Source: Patescibacteria group bacterium
Lineage (GTDB): Bacteria; Patescibacteriota; Minisyncoccia; Phycocordibacterales; UBA6065
NCBI GenBank assembly: GCA_028866595.1
Contig: JAGWHV010000022.1
Location: 1-12,171 of the forward strand
DNA: 12,171 nucleotides
Direction: 5' to 3'
Part shown: positions 1-6,046 of the stretch, one piece after another
Numbering within the stretch: the first letter of the stretch is position 1
Layout of the letters: each line of letters begins with the position of its first letter
Program-made: the position numbers and the translations under genes
Notes under the pieces: generated by a model
What the model was told of the DNA's origin: nothing
Database searches by the model: none
Seen by the model: the letters and a program-made list of their open reading frames with translations, nothing else

Positions 1-2472
1 CGTCGTCTGGCCCGATGCATCGGCGCTTTTGATGACGCTGAACATGGAGAAGCTCTCGTTCACCGACGGCGGTAATACCGGTATGCCCATGCGCCGACAC
101 TCGACGATCGACTCGCCGACGCGCTCGATGTCGCCCGAGTCGGCGCTCAAGACCGCTGACATGTATATAGCGGGAAAATTCGCTTTCAAATAGGCGGTCT
201 GGTAGGCGACCTTGCCGTATGACACGGAGTGGGCTTTGTTAAAGCCGTATGCCGCGAACGGCTCGATCCATTTCCAGAGCTCCTCGGCTTTTTTCTTTGG
301 CCAGGAGCTGTGCTCGATGCAGCCTTTGACGAATTTGTCTTTTTGAGCGGCCATCTCCTCGGGGATTTTTTTGCCGACGGCCTTGCGGAATTTGTCGAGC
401 TCGCCCCAGCTGTAGCCGGCGATCTTGTGGGCGATCATGAGCAGGTCGTCTTGATAGACGAGAACGCCGTACGTCTTGTTGAGGATAGGCTCAAGGGCCG
501 GGTCGGGATATTCGATAGGCGAGCGACCGTGTTTTCGATCTATATAGAGAGGAATGAACTGGATCGGACCGGGACGATACAAGGCGACCATTGCGTTGAT
601 ATCGTGGATGGTCGTCGGCTTGAGGTCTTTGAGATATTTGGTCATGCCGTCGCCGTTCAGTTGGAAAAGGCCTTCTGTCTCGCCGCGCGCGAGCATGTCG
701 AACGTCTTCTTGTCATTGAGGGGGATCGAGTCGAGATCTATCTTCTTGCCCTCGATCTTTTCTATGCGGTCGACGGCATCGGCGAGTATGGAGAGGTTTT
801 TAAGGCCGAGGAAGTCAAACTTGAGAAGCCCGGCGCCGTTCTCGTCTATCGAATACATGTCGTACTGGGTGATGATCTTCATCTCGCCCTTGGGATCGTA
901 TTGGAGCGGCGTGAAATCGGTGAGCGTCGTCGGAGCGATGACGATGCCGGCGGCGTGGATAGAGATGTGGCGGGCGCAGCCTTCTATTTTTTTGGCCATG
1001 TCGATGATGCGTTTGGTGTCGGCATCGTTTTCATAGAGCTGTTTAAGCTCCGGCACGAGCTCTATGGCATGGTCGATCGTCATCGGAAAGCCCTGCGAGC
1101 CCATCGGTATCATTTTTGCGAGGCGGTCGCCCGTCTCGACAGGATAGCCGAGGGCGCGGGTGATGTCGCGGACGGAGCCGCGAGCGGCCATGGTGCCGAA
1201 AGTGCCGATCTGGGCGACGCGGTCGTGGCCGTATTTCTGGCGGGCGTATTCGACCATCTCGTCGCGCCTATTGTCGGCAAAATCCATATCGATGTCGGGC
1301 GCCGAAGGGCGGTCCGGATTGAGGAAGCGCTCGAAGGGGATCTCATACTCGATCGGGTCGATGTTAGTGATGCCAGAGAGATAGGTGACCATCGAGCCTG
1401 AGACCGAGCCCCTGATGTTGGAAAGGATGCCATGCGCTCGGGCATATGCGAGGAGGTCAGCGACGATGAGGAAATACGGCGAATAGCCTTTGTCTTTGAC
1501 GACTTTGAGCTCGTGCTCGACGCGTTGCTCTATCTCCGGCGTCCGCGCGATGTTGCGCGTGGCAAAACCCCCATAGACGATTTTACGAAAGGCAGTGTCT
1601 GGCGTCTCGCCTTCGGGTAATTTGAAATCAGGGAAAGCCCATGTGCCGAGAGGCAGGTCGAGCTTGCAGGCTGCGGCGATCTTTTCGGTATTGGCGATCG
1701 CCTCGGGTGTGTCGCGGAAATAATCTTGGGCAGTTGCATTCGATATGAAAGAGAAATCAGCGACATCGTCGTCATTGATGCGGTCATCGCTCGACGAATT
1801 GACGAGCATGAGGGTCTGCTGGGCCTGCTTATCCTCCGGATGGATATAGTAGACGTTATTCGAGGCGACGAGAGGAATGCCGGTTTTTTTCGCGACCTCC
1901 TTTGTCCGGGACATGATCGTTTCGTGGCCATCGATCTCCGGGTGATGAGTAGTCTCGAGATAGAGGTCAGGGCCGAATACTCCTTTGTACCAGTTCGCTA
2001 TCTCCACTGCTTTGGCGGTGTCGTTGCCTTGGAGGGCGAGGGAGAGATCGCCGTTAAAAGCGGAGACGATGGCGATGAGCCCGTCTTTGTGCTTCTCGAT
2101 GAGCTCGCGGTCGATGCGCGGCTTGTAATAGAAGCCTTCGAGGTATGATTTCGTAACGAGCTGAATGAGGTTCTTGTAGCCGGCGTAATTTTTCGCGAGG
2201 AGGACGAGGCGCGTCCGGCGCGAATCGATGCCTGACTGTTTGTCGGCGCGAGTGCGCGGGGCGACATAAAAGTCGACGCCGAGGATAGGTTTTATGCCGG
2301 CTTTCTTGCACTCTTTATAAAATTCGATAGCGGCGTACATGTTGCCGTTATCGGTGAGAGCGAGGGCTGGCGCGCCGTCTTTTTTCGCCGCTTCGACGAG
2401 GTCGGGGATCTTTGGCAAGGCCGCGAGCAAAGAATAGTGGCTATGAGTATGGAGATGGATGAAGCGGGCCAT
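1..2472 (-). CDS. dnaE: DNA polymerase III subunit alpha (DnaE), 3'-truncated by window edge
   Basis: Replicative C-family DNA polymerase that extends DNA at the fork. I translated the minus strand from the ATG at 2472-2470: 824 codons stay open to base 1, so the C-terminal part (about 300 residues in typical DnaE) is outside the window. The N-terminal PHP domain begins with HLHTH (residues 6-10). The polymerase core has RGSVSGS and the catalytic loop PDIDMDF with D393 and D395, a third acidic residue at D553 in KFDFLGLKN, HAAGIVIAP, and FNKAHSVSYG. These positions match E. coli D401, D403 and D555 closely. The PHP domain looks degenerate: TDNGNM (41-45) has Asn where active PHP domains carry a His ligand, and SNNVYY (204-209) replaces the usual NDxHY. 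Proofreading by this domain is therefore unlikely (inference). A perfect TATAAT lies 10 nt upstream of the ATG. Confidence 0.97.
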   Translation of the reverse strand, partial: MARFIHLHTHSHYSLLAALPKIPDLVEAAKKDGAPALALTDNGNMYAAIEFYKECKKAGIKPILGVDFYVAPRTRADKQSGIDSRRTRLVLLAKNYAGYKNLIQLVTKSYLEGFYYKPRIDRELIEKHKDGLIAIVSAFNGDLSLALQGNDTAKAVEIANWYKGVFGPDLYLETTHHPEIDGHETIMSRTKEVAKKTGIPLVASNNVYYIHPEDKQAQQTLMLVNSSSDDRINDDDVADFSFISNATAQDYFRDTPEAIANTEKIAAACKLDLPLGTWAFPDFKLPEGETPDTAFRKIVYGGFATRNIARTPEIEQRVEHELKVVKDKGYSPYFLIVADLLAYARAHGILSNIRGSVSGSMVTYLSGITNIDPIEYEIPFERFLNPDRPSAPDIDMDFADNRRDEMVEYARQKYGHDRVAQIGTFGTMAARGSVRDITRALGYPVETGDRLAKMIPMGSQGFPMTIDHAIELVPELKQLYENDADTKRIIDMAKKIEGCARHISIHAAGIVIAPTTLTDFTPLQYDPKGEMKIITQYDMYSIDENGAGLLKFDFLGLKNLSILADAVDRIEKIEGKKIDLDSIPLNDKKTFDMLARGETEGLFQLNGDGMTKYLKDLKPTTIHDINAMVALYRPGPIQFIPLYIDRKHGRSPIEYPDPALEPILNKTYGVLVYQDDLLMIAHKIAGYSWGELDKFRKAVGKKIPEEMAAQKDKFVKGCIEHSSWPKKKAEELWKWIEPFAAYGFNKAHSVSYGKVAYQTAYLKANFPAIYMSAVLSADSGDIERVGESIVECRRMGIPVLPPSVNESFSMFSVIKSADASGQTT

Positions 2473-2482
2473 AGATAGACGA

Positions 2483-2488
2483 ATTATA
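2483..2488 (-). promoter_or_regulatory. -10 box of dnaE promoter
   Basis: The minus strand reads TATAAT, a perfect -10 consensus, 10 nt before the dnaE ATG. Placing the transcription start 7 nt downstream gives about 2476, hence a leader of about 4 nt and no room for a Shine-Dalgarno site. No convincing -35 is visible at the 16-18 bp position, which falls inside the palindrome arm. Confidence 0.65.
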
Positions 2489-2622
2489 AAGGAAATACGC
2501 CTTCCCGAATAGCGTTCCGGCGGGCACAGAAATTTCGGTGGACGAAATTTCCTCGTTTCAGCGCCGTCGCGCTTCCAAAGGCCCGCCGGAACGCTATTCG
2601 GGAAGAGCATATCCTTTATAGT
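2483..2622. repeat. Intergenic palindromic element with nested hairpins between divergent dnaE and rnhB
   Basis: A perfect 25-bp inverted repeat lies at 2501-2525 and 2581-2605. An outer 9-bp inverted repeat (TATAAAGGA 2485-2493, TCCTTTATA 2612-2620) continues the symmetry, with a 6-7 base unpaired step. The 55-base centre contains two further hairpins: GAAATTTCG/CGAAATTTC (2529-2537, 2543-2551, loop GTGGA) and AGCGC/GCGCT (2560-2564, 2569-2573). The whole could fold as a cruciform or branched structure. The outer repeats overlap outward-facing -10 boxes for dnaE (TATAAT) and rnhB (TATAGT). There is no T-tract, so it is not a normal terminator. It may be a small palindromic mobile element or a shared divergent control region; the sequence alone does not decide. 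Confidence 0.85.
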
Positions 2623-2636
2623 GATTCTGATATACT
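2617..2636 (+). promoter_or_regulatory. rnhB promoter(s), extended -10
   Basis: TTCTGATATACT (2625-2636) is an extended -10 (TGnTATACT). The expected start, 7 nt downstream, is 2643, the first base of the rnhB GTG, so the mRNA would be leaderless. A second -10-like TATAGT (2617-2622) lies at the palindrome end and would give a leader of about 14 nt. No clear -35 is present. Confidence 0.6.
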
Positions 2637-2642
2637 GATGGC

Positions 2643-3233
2643 GTGAACATCACCCATATCGTGGGCATCGATGAAGTCGGCCGCGGCCCCCTGGCCGGTC
2701 CTGTCACTATATCCGCCTGTCGGATACCAGTTCATTTCGATTCCTCCCGCTTCAAGGGCATAAAAGATTCGAAACAGCTCTCGGCGCAGAAGAGAGAAGA
2801 GTGGTTCCATCGTCTCTCCGAATGGCGCTCGAAAGGCGAGCTCGATTTCGCTCATGCCTCCGTCTCGGCCGAAGAGATCGACTCGGTCGGCATCGCCCGG
2901 GCGATCGAGAAAGCCATTCACGTGGCGCTCGACGCATTGTCGGCCGATCCAGCTTCGACGAAGATCCTCCTCGATGGATCCTTACATGCGCCAAAGCGCT
3001 TTATCATCCAGGAGACGATCATCAAAGGTGATGAAAAGATCCCGATCATATCCGCCGCATCTATCATCGCCAAGGTCATCCGCGATAGATATATGGACAC
3101 GCAGGCGGTGATCTATCCGGCGTACGGTTTCGAGAATCATAAAGGCTACGGCACCGACGAGCACCGGAGAGCCATCCGCAAGCTCGGCATCCTGCCGATC
3201 CATCGGCGGACATTCTTGACGCGTATCGTATAG
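2643..3233 (+). CDS. rnhB: Ribonuclease HII
   Basis: Endonuclease that cuts RNA in RNA-DNA hybrids and removes single ribonucleotides misincorporated in DNA. The 196-residue protein matches the usual RNase HII length. It has the hallmark GIDEVGRGPLAGPV near the N-terminus (D10 and E11 are the expected metal ligands), KDSKQLS, the DG of LLDGSLHAPKRF, and KGDEKIPIISAASIIAKVIRDRYM with the conserved KGD and the SAASIIAK helix. The GTG at 2643 is chosen because it gives the standard N-terminus directly before the GIDE motif and coincides with the transcription start predicted from the extended -10. It is divergent from dnaE, with which it shares the palindromic spacer, and is followed after 9 bp by the unknown gene at 3243, probably as one transcript ending at the terminator at 3825. 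Confidence 0.96.
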   Translation: MNITHIVGIDEVGRGPLAGPVTISACRIPVHFDSSRFKGIKDSKQLSAQKREEWFHRLSEWRSKGELDFAHASVSAEEIDSVGIARAIEKAIHVALDALSADPASTKILLDGSLHAPKRFIIQETIIKGDEKIPIISAASIIAKVIRDRYMDTQAVIYPAYGFENHKGYGTDEHRRAIRKLGILPIHRRTFLTRIV

Positions 3234-3242
3234 AGGGGTATC

Positions 3243-3800
3243 GTGGGACCTGTCTCGCTCTTCTCAATGAAATCGCTCAACTTGTCCCGGCTATGTTTTT
3301 CAGTTCCGGTCGTTTTTGACCGCACGTGCGAGGAATTGCACCCCACGGCGCGTATCGACCGTTCCGTTCTCGCTCAATACGGCGGCCAGGTCGCCATCGA
3401 GCATCCTTACTATCCGTATCGCGACGGAGAGGAGATCGATTGCACATGTCTTTTTCCGGAAGCGGGGATCACCTGCAGGCCGAACGAGATATTCGAAGCC
3501 ATCAAGGCGGAAGGGTTTCGTCTGGGATCGTTCATCGAGCTCACGTGGGCTGCCAAGGCGGCCATCGACGTCACTCGTTTCGTCGCGGCCGGGTCCATCG
3601 TCGAACCTTCTTATGGTCCCGGTCTCGGTCGGCTGTTCACAAGCGCGAGCGACATCGGCTTGCCGGCGATCGCCTTCAAGCCTATCTCCGAAGCGCTGAT
3701 CCCCGATCCCACTCTCGGGATCGCTCTTCTGGTGTTCCCGAAGAGCCAGCCGCTTCCGCGGATGAAGGTTCGCGCATCCGAGATGCGCGGCGCGGCCTAG
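3243..3800 (+). CDS. Hypothetical protein, second gene of the rnhB transcript
   Basis: A 185-residue protein of a family I do not recognise. It starts with GTG 9 bp after the rnhB stop; AGAGGGG (3232-3238) four bases before the GTG is one of the few Shine-Dalgarno-like sequences in the window and supports this start. An in-frame ATG at 3267 is the alternative. The protein looks soluble and globular: there is no signal peptide or membrane segment, a Cys-containing segment (CTCLFPEAGITC, about residues 67-78), a helical ELTWAAKAAID stretch, and a Gly-rich EPSYGPGLGRLF segment. Codon use resembles the neighbours, and no frame interruption is seen. Tight coupling to rnhB suggests co-expression only; no function is proposed. 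Confidence 0.75.
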   Translation: MGPVSLFSMKSLNLSRLCFSVPVVFDRTCEELHPTARIDRSVLAQYGGQVAIEHPYYPYRDGEEIDCTCLFPEAGITCRPNEIFEAIKAEGFRLGSFIELTWAAKAAIDVTRFVAAGSIVEPSYGPGLGRLFTSASDIGLPAIAFKPISEALIPDPTLGIALLVFPKSQPLPRMKVRASEMRGAA

Positions 3801-3824
3801 GCGAATTTTCGCAGGTATCTGTCG

Positions 3825-3846
3825 GCCCCGATCATCGGGGCTTTTT
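3825..3846 (+). terminator. Intrinsic terminator after the 3243 gene
   Basis: The stem GCCCCGA (3825-3831) pairs with TCGGGGC (3835-3841) around a TCA loop and is followed by a T run (3842-3846) and a long pyrimidine-rich stretch. It ends the rnhB transcript and separates it from bL32. Confidence 0.85.
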
Positions 3847-3869
3847 CTTGCTCTTTTCTCCCTCTTTTC

Positions 3870-3897
3870 TTGCCTTTTTTAGGGCTTCTGGTATAGT
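3870..3897 (+). promoter_or_regulatory. rpmF promoter, extended -10
   Basis: TTGCCT (3870-3875), a 16-bp spacer and TATAGT (3892-3897) with an upstream TG (TTCTGGTATAGT). The predicted start, about 3904, is 3 nt from the ATG. The ten bases AGGGCTTCTG (3881-3890) recur exactly in the bS16 promoter at 10973-10982. Confidence 0.7.
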
Positions 3898-3906
3898 GGA
3901 CGGCCT

Positions 3907-4131
3907 ATGGTAGTACGAATGCGCGCAACGCGGTCTCATAGGAATAACAGGCGCTCTCATCACGCGCTCGCGAAACCTGCTTTGACTGTTGATACCAATA
4001 CGGGCACGGTCCACCTCCGCCATCGAGCCTCGGCTATTACCGGCAAATACAAAGGCATAACCGTGATCGATATGGAAAAGAAGGCGGTGAAGAAAGCCCG
4101 CAAGATGAAAGAAGCTCAAGCCGCCCGATAA
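3907..4131 (+). CDS. rpmF: Large-subunit ribosomal protein bL32, zinc-independent form
   Basis: Structural protein of the 50S subunit. The 74-residue product has the bL32 N-terminal signature: basic MVVRMRATRSHRNNRRSHHAL, split here as positions 1-21, where RRSHHAL corresponds to the conserved RRSHDAL, followed by a short hairpin and GKYKGITVI. Many bL32 proteins carry two CxxC pairs that bind zinc; this one has no cysteine, and the loop positions hold TVDTNTG and ASAITG, so it is a zinc-free form. The C-terminus is a Lys/Ala-rich helix (KKAVKKARKMKEAQAAR), longer than in E. coli bL32. It is a single-gene transcript between two terminators, with its own strong promoter and a leader of only about 3 nt. 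Confidence 0.93.
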   Translation: MVVRMRATRSHRNNRRSHHALAKPALTVDTNTGTVHLRHRASAITGKYKGITVIDMEKKAVKKARKMKEAQAAR

Positions 4132-4163
4132 AGCAAAAAGCCGCAGAGATGCGGCTTTTTGCT
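4132..4163. terminator. Bidirectional intrinsic terminator after rpmF
   Basis: A perfect 13-bp stem: AGCAAAAAGCCGC (4132-4144) pairs with GCGGCTTTTTGCT (4151-4163), loop AGAGAT. The A5 and T5 runs flank a GC core, so it can act in either direction. It begins one base after the rpmF stop. Confidence 0.93.
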
Positions 4164-4196
4164 CGCGATCATGCGCACCCGCCGCCGGAACGGGCC

Positions 4197-4247
4197 TTGC
4201 GCTTTGCCGGAACCTTTGTACAATGAAGAGCGTAGTAAAACTATAAG
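4197..4247 (+). promoter_or_regulatory. nusB promoter region with repeats
   Basis: TTGCGC (4197-4202), a 16-bp spacer and TACAAT (4219-4224) give a start near 4231 and a leader of about 25 nt. A second -10-like TATAAG (4242-4247) would give a nearly leaderless message. TACAATG (4219-4225) and CATTGTA (4250-4256) form an inverted repeat from the -10 to the start codon. GCCGGAAC occurs twice just upstream (4184-4191, 4206-4213), 22 bp apart. Confidence 0.5.
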
Positions 4248-4255
4248 TACATTGT

Positions 4256-5182
4256 ATGGCAAACAGGCACCTTGCACGGTCCGTGGTCCTTCAATCGCTG
4301 TTCGAATGGGATTTTCGCGATAATAAAAGCGACAAGAAGAGCGATGGCCTCCTCGTTGACGCGATCGATCGCGACGCGACCGAATTCGCTCCCGGCATCA
4401 AGCGCGGCGATGCGGATATGAAGTTCATGCAAGACCTCGGCAAAGGCGTGCTCTCCAAACGCCCAGAGATAGACACCATCATCACCAAAGCCGCTCCCGA
4501 TTGGCCGCTCGACAAGATATCGATCGTCGACAGGAACGTCCTGCGCATCGGCCTCTACGAGCTCCTTTTCGCAGACAGGGAAGAGGTGCCGGCCAAAGTC
4601 GCCATTAATGAAGCGATTGAGCTCGCCAAGTCGTTCGGCGGCGAAAATAGTGGCAAGTTCGTGAACGGCGTGCTCGGCTCCGTATATAAAGAGCTCGGCG
4701 AGCCGGGCAAAGACGCCGTCTCCAAGAAAAAAGACGACAAGTTCAACATCCCGTACGAAAAAATGCCGATCATTAAACTCGGCGGCGCCGTCGTATTCGC
4801 CCGGCACGAGAATGACATATATTTGGCGCTCGTCCACGACGTCTTTGGCCACTGGACGCTCTCGAAAGGCGGCCTCGATGAAGGCGAAGACGTAAAAGCC
4901 GGCACCATTCGCAAACTCAAGGAGGAGATCGGCATCGACGTCAAGATCCTCAAAGAAGTCGCGGCGAACGAGTATGTCGCCACTCATCCCGAAAAGGGCA
5001 AGCTTCGTAAACAGGTCACTTATTTCCTCGCCGAGGCGACGTACGAGCCGCTTACTCTCAAACAGTCGGGCGGCCTCGACAAAGCTCAGTGGTTCAAGGC
5101 CGACGAGATCGGCGACCTTAATTTCTATGACGACATGATGCCGATCATCGCGAAAGCGGTGAAGCTGATCCCGAAGAAATGA
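4256..5182 (+). CDS. nusB: NusB - Nudix hydrolase fusion protein
   Basis: One 308-residue frame holds two domains. Residues 1-147 are a complete NusB, the factor that with NusE (S10) binds boxA RNA for rRNA antitermination: ARSVVLQSLFEWDF at the start, then VDRNVLRIGLYELLF, VPAKVAINEAIELAKSFGGENSGKFVNGVL. After a charged linker (about 148-168) a Nudix domain follows (about 171-306). Its box spans 205-227: G205, E211, R219, E223, E224, G226 fit the GX5EX7REUXEEXGU pattern, but the Glu after R219 is Lys (K220). In MutT the equivalent E53 is a metal or catalytic residue, so hydrolase activity may be reduced or altered. Neither a stop nor a frameshift separates the domains. NusB function is confident; the Nudix substrate is unknown. 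The gene lies just before rnc, whose product also processes rRNA. Confidence 0.93.
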   Translation: MANRHLARSVVLQSLFEWDFRDNKSDKKSDGLLVDAIDRDATEFAPGIKRGDADMKFMQDLGKGVLSKRPEIDTIITKAAPDWPLDKISIVDRNVLRIGLYELLFADREEVPAKVAINEAIELAKSFGGENSGKFVNGVLGSVYKELGEPGKDAVSKKKDDKFNIPYEKMPIIKLGGAVVFARHENDIYLALVHDVFGHWTLSKGGLDEGEDVKAGTIRKLKEEIGIDVKILKEVAANEYVATHPEKGKLRKQVTYFLAEATYEPLTLKQSGGLDKAQWFKADEIGDLNFYDDMMPIIAKAVKLIPKK

Positions 5183-5246
5183 AATCCCCCGCGATGTGAA
5201 TGCTCAGCGGGTCTTCCGTGCCCGCCAGAGCATACATTGCGGAAGC

Positions 5247-5274
5247 TTGCTTTTCTTCGATATTCAGCTATTTT
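5247..5274 (+). promoter_or_regulatory. rnc promoter
   Basis: TTGCTT (5247-5252), a 16-bp spacer and TATTTT (5269-5274). The predicted start, about 5281, is 4 nt before the ATG at 5285. This argues against the upstream in-frame TTG at 5237. The 5183-5246 stretch has only weak hairpins (GCGGG/CCCGC) and no clear terminator, so read-through from nusB is possible. Confidence 0.5.
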
Positions 5275-5284
5275 ATTTAGATTC

Positions 5285-5986
5285 ATGGACACACAATCAT
5301 TCTCTCGGTTCGAGGACAAAGCCAAAGTCGTATTCAAAGATAAGGCCCTTTTGCGTCAGGCTTTCACGCACCGCTCGTATATAAATGAGAACAAGAACGT
5401 GAAGCTCGAGCATAACGAGCGCCTTGAATTCCTCGGCGACGCCGTCCTCGAGCTCGTCGTCACTGATTTCCTCTACCGTGAGTATCCAAAGCGGCCCGAA
5501 GGCGAGCTCACGACATTCCGGTCTGCCCTGGTGAATGCCATCACCCTCTCCGAGGTCGCTTCGAACTTGAATATGAATGATTTCCTCCTACTCTCGCGCG
5601 GCGAGGCCAAAGACAATGGCCGGGCCCGCCAATACATCCTGGCGAATACGTTCGAGGCCGTTGTTGGCGCTATGTATATCGATCAAGGCTACGAAACAGC
5701 AAAGAAATTCATCGAGCGCAACATCCTGGTATTCGCCGAGCAAATGATCGCCCGCGGCAATCTCGTCGACGCCAAGAGCCTTTTCCAGGAGAAAGCCCAG
5801 GAAAAAGCCGGGCTCACGCCTTCGTACAAGCTCGTCCGCGAATCGGGTCCCGATCATGACAAGTCGTTCACTGTAGGCGTTCTCATCGGTAGGGACCAGG
5901 TCGCGACAGGGGAAGGCAAGTCCAAGCAGGAAGCCGAGCAGAACGCCGCTCTCCGGGCTCTCGAAGCCAAAGGCTGGAATTCATAG
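5285..5986 (+). CDS. rnc: Ribonuclease III
   Basis: Double-strand-specific endoribonuclease that cuts rRNA precursors and structured RNAs. From ATG 5285 it has 233 residues, a normal bacterial length. The RNase III domain (about 5-152) has the signature NERLEFLGDAVL (44-55) with E48 and D52 as expected metal ligands, and NTFEAVVGAMYIDQGYE (121-137) with E124, the equivalent of E. coli E117. The residue matching E. coli D114 is Asn (N121). The C-terminal double-stranded RNA-binding domain (about 162-232) ends in GEGKSKQEAEQNAALRAL. The frame is open further upstream (TTG 5237), but that extension has no family similarity and precedes the predicted transcription start. It lies between nusB and smc, the common bacterial rnc-smc pairing, though a terminator separates it from smc here. 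Confidence 0.95.
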   Translation: MDTQSFSRFEDKAKVVFKDKALLRQAFTHRSYINENKNVKLEHNERLEFLGDAVLELVVTDFLYREYPKRPEGELTTFRSALVNAITLSEVASNLNMNDFLLLSRGEAKDNGRARQYILANTFEAVVGAMYIDQGYETAKKFIERNILVFAEQMIARGNLVDAKSLFQEKAQEKAGLTPSYKLVRESGPDHDKSFTVGVLIGRDQVATGEGKSKQEAEQNAALRALEAKGWNS

Positions 5987-5989
5987 GGG

Positions 5990-6010
5990 ACCGCCGTACG
6001 AGGCGGTTTT
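5990..6010 (+). terminator. Intrinsic terminator after rnc
   Basis: ACCGCC (5990-5995) pairs with GGCGGT (6002-6007) around GTACGA, followed by TTTT (6007-6010). It starts 4 bases after the rnc stop and is immediately followed by the smc -10 box. Confidence 0.75.
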
Positions 6011-6014
6011 CTCG

Positions 6015-6023
6015 TGCTAGAAT
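6015..6023 (+). promoter_or_regulatory. smc extended -10 promoter
   Basis: TGCTAGAAT is an extended -10 (TG, C, TAGAAT at 6018-6023). The predicted start is about 6030, a leader of about 17 nt, which is longer than at most other genes here. The AGAGGGG at 6024-6030 lies too far from the ATG to act as a Shine-Dalgarno site. No -35 is apparent; that position falls within the terminator hairpin. Confidence 0.5.
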
Positions 6024-6046
6024 AGAGGGGCACTATCCCTGCTTTC

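Noticed and set aside
229..1401. A 390-codon plus-strand open frame opposite dnaE
   Set aside because: The minus strand encodes DnaE with catalytic motifs throughout this stretch; the plus frame is a composition shadow with no family similarity.
2501..2605. The large inverted repeat as a transcription terminator or attenuator
   Set aside because: The flanking genes diverge, so neither transcript ends here, and neither arm is followed by a T-tract.
5188..5228. Weak CCCGC/GCGGG hairpin combinations after nusB
   Set aside because: Stems are 5 bp with long loops and no T run, so no terminator is called.
5237..5284. Upstream TTG start for RNase III
   Set aside because: It adds 16 residues unlike any RNase III N-terminus and lies before the predicted transcription start near 5281; ATG 5285 is preferred.
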